Shown: one piece after another, positions 1 through 8,025 of the stretch | Numbering within the stretch: position 1 is the first letter of the stretch | Layout of the letters: each line of letters opens with the position of its first letter | Assembly: GCF_014636935.1 (NCBI RefSeq) | Contig: NZ_BMES01000002.1 | Span: 1,547,148-1,611,147, forward strand | Source of the DNA: Alsobacter metallidurans | GTDB lineage: Bacteria > Pseudomonadota > Alphaproteobacteria > Rhizobiales > Beijerinckiaceae | Direction: 5' to 3' | DNA: 64,000 nt | The notes under the pieces: generated by a model | The model's input: only the letters and a program-made list of their open reading frames with translations | Database searches by the model: none | Told to the model about the DNA's origin: nothing | Made by a program: the position numbers and the translations under genes

Positions 1-300
1 TCCTTCTCGGGCATCCCCGAGCGCCTGCTGATCCCGTTCGACGCCCTGACGGGCTTCTTTGATCCGTCCGTGCAGTTCGGCCTTAAATTCGAGCTGTCCG
101 GAGCCGAAAGCGCCGACAACGACGAAGCCGAGCCCGACGAGGACGCCGCCCCGACGCCGATCGCGTCGGCGCCTGCCGCCCTGCCCCTGCGCAAGGTGGA
201 AGCGAGCGAGCCCGCGGCCGACAAGGGCGAAGACGCCGATGCGGACGACAAGTCCGGCGCGCAAGTCGTCAGCCTCGACGCGTTCCGCAAGAAGACCTGA
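1..300 (+). CDS. sspB: SspB family ClpXP adaptor, C-terminal part
   Basis: The gene enters from the left edge, so only the last 99 codons are present. SspB proteins bind ssrA-tagged polypeptides and hand them to the ClpXP protease. Visible are the end of the folded domain (IPERLLIPFDALTGFFDPS followed by QFGLKF), then a long acidic, disordered linker rich in Asp, Glu and Ala, and a short conserved tail, VVSLDAFRKKT. In the alphaproteobacterial family the tail docks on the ClpX N-domain and the linker is a flexible tether. The stop is TGA at 298-300. The assignment rests on the tail plus the PFDAL...F(K)FEL pattern. Confidence 0.9.
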   Translation, partial: SFSGIPERLLIPFDALTGFFDPSVQFGLKFELSGAESADNDEAEPDEDAAPTPIASAPAALPLRKVEASEPAADKGEDADADDKSGAQVVSLDAFRKKT

Positions 301-317
301 TTTGGCGGCGGCTGGGC

Positions 318-548
318 ATGGCCGAGATCATCAACCTGCGGCGCGCCCGCAAAACCAAGGCGCGCGCCCAGGCGGACGCCAAGGCGGATGAAAACCGCGC
401 CCGCTTCGGCCGTCCCAAGGCCGAGCGCACCCTCACCGCGAAAATCGACGACCTCGCCGCCAGGCGCCTCGAAGGACATCGCCTCGAACGCGATCAGCCT
501 GACGGCGACCGCGTCCAGCCCCATCGCTTCCCCGACGACGAAACATGA
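318..548 (+). CDS. DUF4169 family small protein
   Basis: A 76-residue basic, Ala/Arg-rich protein beginning MAEIINLRRARKTKARAQA. This opening and the later NRARFGRPKAER and LEGHRLE segments match the DUF4169 pattern of small alphaproteobacterial proteins of unknown function. The chain is predicted almost wholly helical and has no signal or membrane segment. It starts 17 bases after sspB, and its TGA overlaps the ATG of the next gene, so the three genes are probably co-transcribed. The last 20 residues are less typical of the family. An overlapping reading frame in +1 is a shadow. Function is unknown. Confidence 0.75.
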   Translation: MAEIINLRRARKTKARAQADAKADENRARFGRPKAERTLTAKIDDLAARRLEGHRLERDQPDGDRVQPHRFPDDET

Positions 549-781
549 GCGCGCCGCACTCGCGCGTGGTGAAGAGATCCGTCTTGCTCTCCGGACATCG
601 CACCAGCGTATCGATCGAGGAGCCCTTCTGGGACGCCCTGAAGGAGATCGCGCAGGCGCGCGACACGAGCCTCAACGGCCTGATCGCCACCATCGACGCC
701 GCGCGTAACGGCGAGAACCTGTCCTCGGCGATCCGGATCGCCGTTCTCGCGCATTACCGCCGTCAGGGCGCCGACGGCTGA
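545..781 (+). CDS. Ribbon-helix-helix domain protein
   Basis: A 78-residue protein with the pattern KRSVLLSGHRTSVSIEEPFW followed by two helices (DALKEIAQARDTSLNGLIATID and SAIRIAVLAHYRRQ). This is the RHH_4 type ribbon-helix-helix fold, a small DNA-binding or antitoxin-like family often sitting beside DUF4169 in Hyphomicrobiales. The initial beta strand would insert into the DNA major groove as a dimer. The ATG overlaps the preceding stop (ATGA), which implies translational coupling. The 3' end overlaps the convergent AsmA gene by 19 bases. The DNA target is not known; no toxin gene is adjacent. Confidence 0.8.
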   Translation: MSAPHSRVVKRSVLLSGHRTSVSIEEPFWDALKEIAQARDTSLNGLIATIDAARNGENLSSAIRIAVLAHYRRQGADG

Positions 782-3700
782 CCAGGCTCCGTGAAAGCCG
801 GCTTGCCGGGGCTCTGCGGGACGCGAAGGTCCGGCGTGGCTTGGCCCATGATGCGGGCCGCCTCGGCCGCCCCTGAGTCGTCCTTGGTCGCCGGAGCCGC
901 CTCACGCGCCGCCTGGGCCCGCGCGGCCCGTTCGGCCTCCACGCGCTGCCGCTCGGCGTCGAGACGCACGGCTTCGGTTCGCGCGGCTTCGATTCTCGCG
1001 GCCTCCCTGCGGGCCGCCTCCGCGGCGGCGTCGCGCGCGGCCTGTTCGCGCTCGGCCTGGTCGCGCGCCGCCTGCTCGCGGAGCGCCTGCTCCTCGCGCG
1101 CCTTGCGCTCGGCCGCCCGCTGCTCCTCGAGGCGCCTGGTTTCGGCCGCGATCCGGGCCTCCTCGGCCTTGCGGGCCTCCTCGGCGATCCGCGCCTCCTC
1201 GGCGGCGCGGGCCGCTTCGGCCTCCTGGCGCTCGCGCTCCAGCCGATCACGCTCGGCCTTGAGCCGGCGCACGAAGAAGGAGCGTTCGCGCAGGTCGGCT
1301 TCCGCGGCCTCCACCTTTTCGAGTTCGCGCGCCACCGCGTGGGTTGTGAGCGTGTTGGTGAGCAGCGAGACGTCGAGCTCGCGTTCGGCCGGCCCCGTCC
1401 GGTTCTTGCGCCAGGACAGCCCCGCCTGCGGCGCGGGACCGGACCAGCCCGGCGGCGGCTCCGCCGAAAGCGCGGCCCGGCCGTCGAACCGGGCAGTGCG
1501 CAGATCAAGCATCGCCGAACCTTGCGCCGACGTGGCGCCCTGGATCGACGCCGGCCCAAGCCGGGCCACGCCGTTGCTCAGCGTCACCGGAAGGTCGAGC
1601 TGGGGTACCTGGAGTCCCGCACGGTCCAGCGCCGTCCGCAACGCGGCCGCCACCTTCTGCACATCCCCGACCTCGCTCTGCGCATCGAGCGACGCCGCCA
1701 CGGCGGGCAAGGCCGCCGGGTCGAAACGCGGGATGATGAGAGACCGGATGCGTGTGCGCCCCCCGCCCGAGAGCGCGGCCACGAGCGCCGACGGCGTTTC
1801 ACCCGCGGCGGCCCCGTCGATCTCGCCGTCCAGGGCCCCGGCCATCCCGGCGTCGGGCAGCAAGGCCGGCAGGGAGACCCCCGCGAGGCTGATTTTGCCC
1901 GATGCGTTGGCGAGGCCGCCCTGGCGGCGCAACTGGAACCCACCCCCGACCGATCCGCCCATGAACGAGGCCTGCGCTTGCGACACCTCCAGAAGGTCGG
2001 GAGTCCAGCGCAATGCGAAGCGCGCGTCGTCGGCCGTCCATCCCTGGCCAAGGTCGAGCGCCTTGGCCGAGATGGCGAGTTGCGTCGCGAAAGGCGGCGG
2101 AAGCACCGGTCCGAAGCGGCTGGACGACCAGAGGGCGCCCGCGATAGGCGGTTGGCTTGGACCGAGCGAAAGGCCCGCGACCCCGGCCAAAGCGAGGCGC
2201 TCAAACGCCAGCGAGCCATCGAGCGTGGCTTTTTCCAGGTCGAGCCCGAGCTTGCCGCTGAAGGGCTGCCCGCCGAATTGGCCGTTCAGGTCGGACAGCG
2301 CCCACTTGGCTTCCGCGATTGTCACGCTGGCCTTCGCCTGCAGGGGCGCACGGCTCAGGCTGTCGGGGCCCGGCAAGGCGAGCAGCTGCATCAGCGGCGC
2401 CGCATCGGCGGCGCTCAGCGTGAAGGCGCCGGAAACGTCGGGGTCTGCCGTGGTCTGGCCGATCCGCCCTTCGCCGGCGAGCGTCGAGCCCGCCGCCGAG
2501 CCGGACAGCCGCAACGTCGCGCCGCCGCCGAAGCGGCCGTCGACATCCACGGCGAGGCGGCCTGGACCAAAGCCCGAAAGCGGCAACGCCTCGAAACCGA
2601 GCTGGCGCAGGAAGGGCGCGCTCTCGGTCGCATCCAGCTTGAAACTCATCGTCACCCGGTCGGCCGACTGGCCGCCGCCGAGCGTCGCCGCCCCAGCAAG
2701 CCGCGAGCCTGCCGCGGTTCCATCCAGGTTGATCTCGGTCGCCCCTGCTACGCCGGCCGCGCGTGTGGCCGAAATCTTGAGCTTCAACGGACTGAGCGCG
2801 GCCGCCCGCGTGGCGAGGAGGCCCGGGAACCGGCCCGGCGCGACCTTTTTCAGCAGCTCGGCCAGCGGCTCCACCCGGCGTGCGTCCACGGTTGCGTCCA
2901 GCCGCCCGCCTTTCTCGCCGACCTGCCCGGACGCCGTCACGGAAGCGCCGCCGACATCGGCGATGTCCAGCATGTCGATTGAGACGCCCTCGGCCCCGAC
3001 CGAGAGCTTGACGCTGAGTCGCCCAGCCCCGACCGTCGGTCCACGCGCCTGGCCGACACGCACATTGCGGGCGTTGAGCGTGATCGCGACGTCGACGCCC
3101 TGCGCGGCGGCCGCCAGCGTGGAGACATCCGGAGCCTGTTCGATCGCGAGGCCGTCGGACGTCAACTGGGCCTCGAAGCGCCCCCGCGTGGTCGCTTCCG
3201 GCGGAGTGAAGCGCACCGTTCCCTGCAGCGTCGAGCGCTCCACCCGCAGCTTCAGCCCGCGCGCCGCCATCACGGCGGAGGAGAGCGAAACATCGGCCTC
3301 GGCCGCCATGTCCTTGGCGTCGCCGAGTCGGTTTGACCGCCCTGAGCGCTCTGCCTCGGCCCAGCCGAGCAGCCGCGACGCGTCCTTGGAGGTGACCCGA
3401 ATTCGGCCGTCGAGCCGGCCGCCCTGCCCGAACGCCGCCTGGCCGGCGAGTTGCAGGTCGCTCGAGCCCGGCAGCGCGGCCTGGAACTGCTCGATCGTGA
3501 GCCCGGGCCCGCCCAGCGCCAGAGACGCCCGGGCGCCGCTCACCACGTCGCCGCCCACGAGAAGCGAGCCGACCTTCACGCCCACGGCGACCCGCAGGGG
3601 TGGGCTCGCGCCCGCATCGTCCATCCCGAACGCGTTGATCCAGGCGCCGAGAACCTCGGCCGGCGCGGGCGCGGTGCGCCCCTGCAGCGTGAACGGTTTG

Positions 3701-4644
3701 TCGAGGTCGATCTGCTTGGCTTCCAGCGTCAGCGCGAGGCGCGGCTCGCCCTGCAGGTCGAGCTGGCCCGAGCCGCTGAGCTTCACCGGGATTTCGTCGC
3801 CGCCGGCCTCGATCTCGGCCTGGCTCAGGTCGCCTGTGCGATTGCGCAGCTTGAGGTTCGCTCCCAGCGTCCATGGCCGCAGCGCGAAGCCGTCCTTGTC
3901 CGGCCAGCGTAGGCGCCCGCCAGCCAGAAGGCGACCATCGAACGCGGCCACGCCCGCGGCGTCGAACTGGATGCGCCCATCCGCCTCGCCGCGCTGGTGC
4001 CCATTGATGGCTTGCAGCACGAGCTTGACGCGGGTTCCCTGCTCTTCGGGCGCGCCCGTCGCGAGACGCAGGTCCACCGGGTTGTCGCCGATGCGCGCCC
4101 GCAGATTGGCCCTCCAGGGCCCCAGCAACGCCTGGGCGTCCGCCTCGCCGTCAATGTCCTCCAGCGCCGAAACCCGGCCCGAGGCGGCGTCGCGCACCCG
4201 CACGGTTCCGTCACGCAGCACGAGCCGCTCGATGGCGGCGGCGCGCAGGCCGTCGCTCGCCTGCGCCATCGCGTCCTGACCCTGGATGGCGCCATCCGGC
4301 GTCACGGTCGCTTCCAGCAATGGCCGGTCCAGCGTCGCCTCGACCACGCGAATGTCGCCACGCAGCAGCGGCATCACGGAGATTTCCGCCAGCACCCGGT
4401 CGGCCGACAGCGTTAGCCCGCGCCCCGCCTGCCCCACCGAAACGGTCTGCAGGTCGAGATGTGGCGAGGGAAGCAAGCGGACTTCTATCGGCCCCGCCAC
4501 CGTGACGGGCAGGCCGAAGGCTTGCGTGAGCCGTTCCTCGATCCGCGGGCGCTGCGCCGTCCAGTCGACGAAATACGGTCCGACCAACGCCGTCGCGAGG
4601 GCGACGATCACCAGGATGGCCAGGCCGGTCAGAAGATCACGCAA
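763..4644 (-). CDS. AsmA family envelope protein with long coiled-coil tail
   Basis: A 1293-residue protein anchored by one N-terminal membrane segment (about residues 5-25, LLTGLAILVIVALATALVG). A short basic stretch and AsmA-type beta-rich repeats follow over most of the length (AEISVMPLLRGDIRVVEATL is the typical opening). AsmA/TamB proteins sit in the inner membrane with a periplasmic body and are linked to lipid transport and outer-membrane assembly. The tail is unusual: from about residue 1100 to 1250 it is a Glu/Ala/Arg-rich coiled coil with few hydrophobic breaks, ending in a Pro-rich stretch. The gene converges on and overlaps the RHH gene. The repetitive coding of the tail generates long open frames on the other strand, which are shadows. 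Confidence 0.88.
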   Translation of the reverse strand: MRDLLTGLAILVIVALATALVGPYFVDWTAQRPRIEERLTQAFGLPVTVAGPIEVRLLPSPHLDLQTVSVGQAGRGLTLSADRVLAEISVMPLLRGDIRVVEATLDRPLLEATVTPDGAIQGQDAMAQASDGLRAAAIERLVLRDGTVRVRDAASGRVSALEDIDGEADAQALLGPWRANLRARIGDNPVDLRLATGAPEEQGTRVKLVLQAINGHQRGEADGRIQFDAAGVAAFDGRLLAGGRLRWPDKDGFALRPWTLGANLKLRNRTGDLSQAEIEAGGDEIPVKLSGSGQLDLQGEPRLALTLEAKQIDLDKPFTLQGRTAPAPAEVLGAWINAFGMDDAGASPPLRVAVGVKVGSLLVGGDVVSGARASLALGGPGLTIEQFQAALPGSSDLQLAGQAAFGQGGRLDGRIRVTSKDASRLLGWAEAERSGRSNRLGDAKDMAAEADVSLSSAVMAARGLKLRVERSTLQGTVRFTPPEATTRGRFEAQLTSDGLAIEQAPDVSTLAAAAQGVDVAITLNARNVRVGQARGPTVGAGRLSVKLSVGAEGVSIDMLDIADVGGASVTASGQVGEKGGRLDATVDARRVEPLAELLKKVAPGRFPGLLATRAAALSPLKLKISATRAAGVAGATEINLDGTAAGSRLAGAATLGGGQSADRVTMSFKLDATESAPFLRQLGFEALPLSGFGPGRLAVDVDGRFGGGATLRLSGSAAGSTLAGEGRIGQTTADPDVSGAFTLSAADAAPLMQLLALPGPDSLSRAPLQAKASVTIAEAKWALSDLNGQFGGQPFSGKLGLDLEKATLDGSLAFERLALAGVAGLSLGPSQPPIAGALWSSSRFGPVLPPPFATQLAISAKALDLGQGWTADDARFALRWTPDLLEVSQAQASFMGGSVGGGFQLRRQGGLANASGKISLAGVSLPALLPDAGMAGALDGEIDGAAAGETPSALVAALSGGGRTRIRSLIIPRFDPAALPAVAASLDAQSEVGDVQKVAAALRTALDRAGLQVPQLDLPVTLSNGVARLGPASIQGATSAQGSAMLDLRTARFDGRAALSAEPPPGWSGPAPQAGLSWRKNRTGPAERELDVSLLTNTLTTHAVARELEKVEAAEADLRERSFFVRRLKAERDRLERERQEAEAARAAEEARIAEEARKAEEARIAAETRRLEEQRAAERKAREEQALREQAARDQAEREQAARDAAAEAARREAARIEAARTEAVRLDAERQRVEAERAARAQAAREAAPATKDDSGAAEAARIMGQATPDLRVPQSPGKPAFTEPGQPSAP

Positions 4645-4760
4645 GAAAAAGGGTCTCGGCTCTTGGGTTTCGAAGCTGGCCCACCTTAGCCGACTCTATG
4701 GCGCGAGGGTGACGCGGGCGCGCCGCCCGCCTCATTCGCCCATTCGGCGTGTCCGGGATG

Positions 4761-6188
4761 TCACGAGGGGAGGATCTTGCCCGGATTCATGATGTTGAGC
4801 GGATCCAGCGCCCGCTTGATCGCCCACATCGCATCCAATGTGGCGGGCGGATGCTCCATCGGGAGGTACTTCATCTTCTTCTGGCCGATGCCATGCTCGC
4901 CCGAGCACGTGCCCTCCATCGCGAGCGCCCGCTCGACGATGCGCTCCACGAAGGCGCTCACCTTGGCGACTTCGTCCGGGTCGTCCGCGTCAAACAGCGG
5001 CAGGACGTGGAAGTTGCCGTCCCCGACATGACCCACGATAGGGGCGAGCAGCCCCGTGGCCGCGATGTCGGCCTGCGTGTCCTCCACGCACTCGGCCAGC
5101 CGCGAGATCGGCACGCACACGTCCGTGGACAGGCTCTTGGCCCCCGGCCGCAGCGCATGCGCGGCCCAGTAGGCGTCGTGCCGGGCCTGCCACAGACGCG
5201 TCCGGTCCTCCGGCTTGGTCGCCCACTCGAAGGCGCCGCCGCCATATTCCGCCGCGATCTCGCCAAAGCGCTCGGCCTGCTCGCGCACGCCCGCATGGGT
5301 GCCGTGGAACTCCACGAACAGCATCGGCTGCTCGGGCAGCGACAGCTTGGAATAAATGTTGATCGCCCGCATCTGCGCGGCGTCCGCCAGCTCGATCCGC
5401 GCCACCGGCAGCCCCGACTGGATGGTCGCGATGGTGACGTCGCACGCCGCCTTGATGCTCGGGAACGAGCACACGCCCGCCGATACGGCCTCCGGGATGC
5501 CATGCAGCCGCAACGTCAGCTCGGTGATCACGCCCAGCGTGCCCTCCGCGCCGATCAGCAGCCGGGTGAGATCGTACCCGGCCGAGGACTTGCGCGCCCG
5601 CCGGGCCGTCTTGACGATCTCGCCGTTCGGCAGCACGGCCGTGATGGACAACACGTTGTCCTTCATGGTGCCGTACCGTACCGCGTTGGTGCCCGACGCG
5701 CGGGTCGACGCCATGCCGCCCAGCGATGCGTCGGCGCCCGGATCGATAGGAAAGAACAGCCCTTGGTCGCGCAGGTGCTCGTTCAGCATCTTGCGGGTGA
5801 CGCCCGGCTCCACCACGCAGTCGAGATCCTCCGCGTGCACCGCGACCACGCGCTTCATCAGGCTGGTGTCGATGGAGACGCCGCCGAACGGCGCGTTGAC
5901 GTGCCCCTCCAGCGAGGTGCCGGTCCCGAACGGGATCATCGGCACGCGGTGTATCGCGCAGAGCCGCACGATGGTGGCGACTTCCTCCGTCGTCTCCGGA
6001 TAGACCACGACGTCCGGCGGCTGGTTCGCCACCCAGGTCAGCGTGTGCCCGTGCTGCTCGCGCACCGCCTGGCTGGTCACCGTCCGATTGCCGAACTGCC
6101 GCGTGAGCGCCAGCGTGACCGCCGCAAGCGCCTCGGCGTCGGGCCGGGCGGGCTTGTCGAAGGCCGGTGCGGCGGGTGAAATCGTCAT
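4761..6188 (-). CDS. FAD-linked D-lactate dehydrogenase (cytochrome) / GlcD family
   Basis: A 475-residue flavoprotein oxidising a D-2-hydroxy acid, most like D-lactate dehydrogenase (cytochrome) and the glycolate oxidase GlcD subunit. The FAD-binding (PCMH-type) domain spans about residues 40-225, with the pyrophosphate-binding PFGTGTSLEGH at 86-96. The C-terminal FAD-oxidase domain follows, with GHVGDGNFH at 386-394 and GEHGIG at 430-435, the family hallmarks near the flavin. It has no signal peptide; electrons would pass to quinone or cytochrome c. The start is the ATG ahead of TISPAAPAFD. Substrate could be D-lactate, glycolate or D-2-hydroxyglutarate; the sequence alone does not decide. 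Confidence 0.9.
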   Translation of the reverse strand: MTISPAAPAFDKPARPDAEALAAVTLALTRQFGNRTVTSQAVREQHGHTLTWVANQPPDVVVYPETTEEVATIVRLCAIHRVPMIPFGTGTSLEGHVNAPFGGVSIDTSLMKRVVAVHAEDLDCVVEPGVTRKMLNEHLRDQGLFFPIDPGADASLGGMASTRASGTNAVRYGTMKDNVLSITAVLPNGEIVKTARRARKSSAGYDLTRLLIGAEGTLGVITELTLRLHGIPEAVSAGVCSFPSIKAACDVTIATIQSGLPVARIELADAAQMRAINIYSKLSLPEQPMLFVEFHGTHAGVREQAERFGEIAAEYGGGAFEWATKPEDRTRLWQARHDAYWAAHALRPGAKSLSTDVCVPISRLAECVEDTQADIAATGLLAPIVGHVGDGNFHVLPLFDADDPDEVAKVSAFVERIVERALAMEGTCSGEHGIGQKKMKYLPMEHPPATLDAMWAIKRALDPLNIMNPGKILPS

Positions 6189-6307
6189 TGCGTCTTGCCT
6201 TCGCGTGGCTGTTTGGGGATCATCCTAGCCGGCTTGCCGAAACCGGCAACCTGCCGCCCGCCGAAGCGCGGGGGCGCGCCCGTCGAGATCGAGACCAGAA
6301 GGGTTTC

Positions 6308-6841
6308 ATGAAACGGACCCCCGAGAGCGCCGCGTTCTTCTTTGCCCCCTTTGTATCCTCCACGATGAGGATCGAGCCCGGCTGGATCGACTACAACGGC
6401 CACCTCAACATGGCCTACTACAACGTCCTGTTCGACCGCGCCGTCGACGAGGCCTTCGCGATGGTGGGGCTGGGCGAGGACTATGTCCGCGAGCGCCGCG
6501 CTTCCTATTTCACGGCCGAGTGCCATGTCCAGTACAAGCGCGAGCTGCGGCTGGAGGATCCGGTCCGCGCCACCATCCAGCTGCTGGATTTCGACGAGAA
6601 GCGCCTTCACGTCTACATGGAGCTGCGGCACGCCTCCGAGTTCTGGCTGTCGGCCACCTCCGAGAACATGATGCTGCACGTCGACCTCGACAGCCGCAAG
6701 GTCGCCCCCTTCCCGGCAGACGTGTTCGCCAGCCTGGCCATTATGAAGGCGGCCCATTCGGGCCTGCCCCACCCGGAAGCGCTCGGCCGCGTCATCGGCA
6801 TGCCGGCCCGCGCCCGCGCGGCGCCGTCCGGCGTGCACTGA
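6308..6841 (+). CDS. Hotdog-fold acyl-CoA thioesterase
   Basis: A 177-residue hotdog protein of the 4-hydroxybenzoyl-CoA thioesterase type. The core motif WIDYNGHLNMAYYNVLFD carries the catalytic Asp28 and the helix-capping GH. This resembles the thioesterase domain fused to carnitine 3-dehydrogenases and the free-standing betainyl-CoA thioesterases, so the substrate may be a short-chain or betainyl acyl-CoA; that is inference. The ATG at 6308 was chosen because upstream codons in frame are low-complexity and outside the family length. It is divergent from the dehydrogenase and convergent with the LysE gene, whose stop lies 8 bases away. No local pathway partner is visible. Confidence 0.82.
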   Translation: MKRTPESAAFFFAPFVSSTMRIEPGWIDYNGHLNMAYYNVLFDRAVDEAFAMVGLGEDYVRERRASYFTAECHVQYKRELRLEDPVRATIQLLDFDEKRLHVYMELRHASEFWLSATSENMMLHVDLDSRKVAPFPADVFASLAIMKAAHSGLPHPEALGRVIGMPARARAAPSGVH

Positions 6842-6849
6842 CCCTGACG

Positions 6850-7482
6850 TCAGGCCCGCGACGCGACGCTTCGCCCTGCGTCCACCAGCGACTTGGCGCC
6901 GAACAGGATGAACATCACGCCCACCACCCGCGTCACCACGCGCCCGTGCCGCAAAAAGAACCGCCGCACCAGCGGCAGCCCAGCCCAGAACAGCACCACG
7001 ATGTAGCCCAGAAAGAACCCGATCACGGCCGCGCCCATCAGCGCCGGGGCGGCGCTCCAGTCGATCTCGGCCGCATAGCGCACCGTCAGGGCCGTGAACA
7101 CCGCCAGCGACACCGGATAGGATTTCGGATTGGTGACGCCGAACAGCAGCCCGGCCCGGATCGGCCGGAGGCTCCCGATGATCGCGGGTTCGCCCCCGCC
7201 CCGCGAGAACGCCGCCTTGCAGCCGAGATAGATCAAGTAGAGGCCGCACCCGACGCCAAGCGCATCGAACAACGCCGGGCCGATCTGGTTGACGCCCACG
7301 ATGGCGGCCAACGCCAGAGCGCCCCACAGCAGGTCGCCAGCCAGATGCCCAAACAGAAACCGTGCGCCGGCGCCGCGCCCATGCTGCGCCGCCAGCGCGA
7401 ACACGGCCAGAAATGCAGGCCCGGGCGTGACCGCGTAGATGAAACCCGCCACGACCGTGGCCCAGAACAGCGCTTGCGACAT
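6850..7482 (-). CDS. LysE family amino-acid exporter
   Basis: A 210-residue inner-membrane protein with about six hydrophobic segments and the family signature VTPGPAFLAVFALAAQHG near the N-terminus, followed by GHLAGDLLWG and LGVGCGLYLIYLGCKA. LysE/RhtB proteins export amino acids or small related metabolites by proton exchange. Mid-protein FGVTNPKSYPVSLAVFTAL is the usual NPK motif. The start at 7482 (MSQALFWATVV) gives the normal family length; a longer frame upstream adds a non-membrane leader. The substrate is not predictable. Confidence 0.88.
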   Translation of the reverse strand: MSQALFWATVVAGFIYAVTPGPAFLAVFALAAQHGRGAGARFLFGHLAGDLLWGALALAAIVGVNQIGPALFDALGVGCGLYLIYLGCKAAFSRGGGEPAIIGSLRPIRAGLLFGVTNPKSYPVSLAVFTALTVRYAAEIDWSAAPALMGAAVIGFFLGYIVVLFWAGLPLVRRFFLRHGRVVTRVVGVMFILFGAKSLVDAGRSVASRA

Positions 7483-8025
7483 TGATTCCCCCGCCGGAGG
7501 ATCACACGGCTGGCCGCAGCCGGGCAAGGCCAGGTGGTGCAATCCCTACGCTTACGAAGCAACAACACCACCATGGGATGCAAGATCTTCATGATCGTTT
7601 CAGAGTGTTTCTTCACCCGATCGCAATTCGCCGACTGTACAACCAAGTTCAATCGGCATGCCCAAAAGAATAAAGCATGCCCAGGGACGTCACCATGACC
7701 ACGGACAGAGCTATCCCGGCGATGGCGGCAGCACAGCCATGTTCTCAGCCACGAACAAAGGCGCCGCCGCGCAACCGCGCTGGCCTGTTGACCCGTCTCT
7801 TACGGCTCAGACCTTCTGAATGCCCGCATTGCGAACTTTGCACGTGTCGCAGAACAACCGCGCACGGCGGCTGAAGTCTCTCCTTTCAGGCTCCCCGTCG
7901 ACTCCGCCCCCCTTTCGCTTCATTTTGGCGGGAGAACGAATCGGAACCAGCGCGACCGTTCTGATGTGCCTCGCCGCCGCATCCCTGCGACGGGTTCGCA
8001 TCGGTCGCCTCGACGGACATCATTC
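7483..8025. other. Intergenic region between LysE and UvrD genes
   Basis: 543 bases lie between the divergent lysE-like and uvrD genes. Composition is more mixed than the flanks, with an A/T-richer stretch around 7600-7690. Short open frames exist (for example a 65-codon frame from 7677) but none has a recognisable product or convincing ribosome site. Promoters for both flanking genes are presumably here; I see no clear RNA gene or repeat. Confidence 0.5.

Noticed and set aside
791-4279. A 1162-codon plus-strand open frame opposite the AsmA gene
   Set aside because: It is the antisense shadow of high-G+C, Ala/Arg/Glu-rich coding sequence; the composition is Ser/Arg/Ala filler with no domain, while the minus-strand frame reads as AsmA throughout.
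7677-7874. A 65-codon open frame with a CxxCxxCxC-like cluster in the lysE-uvrD gap
   Set aside because: There is no ribosome site of note, no family similarity and no conservation argument; overlapping frames on the other strand are equally open.
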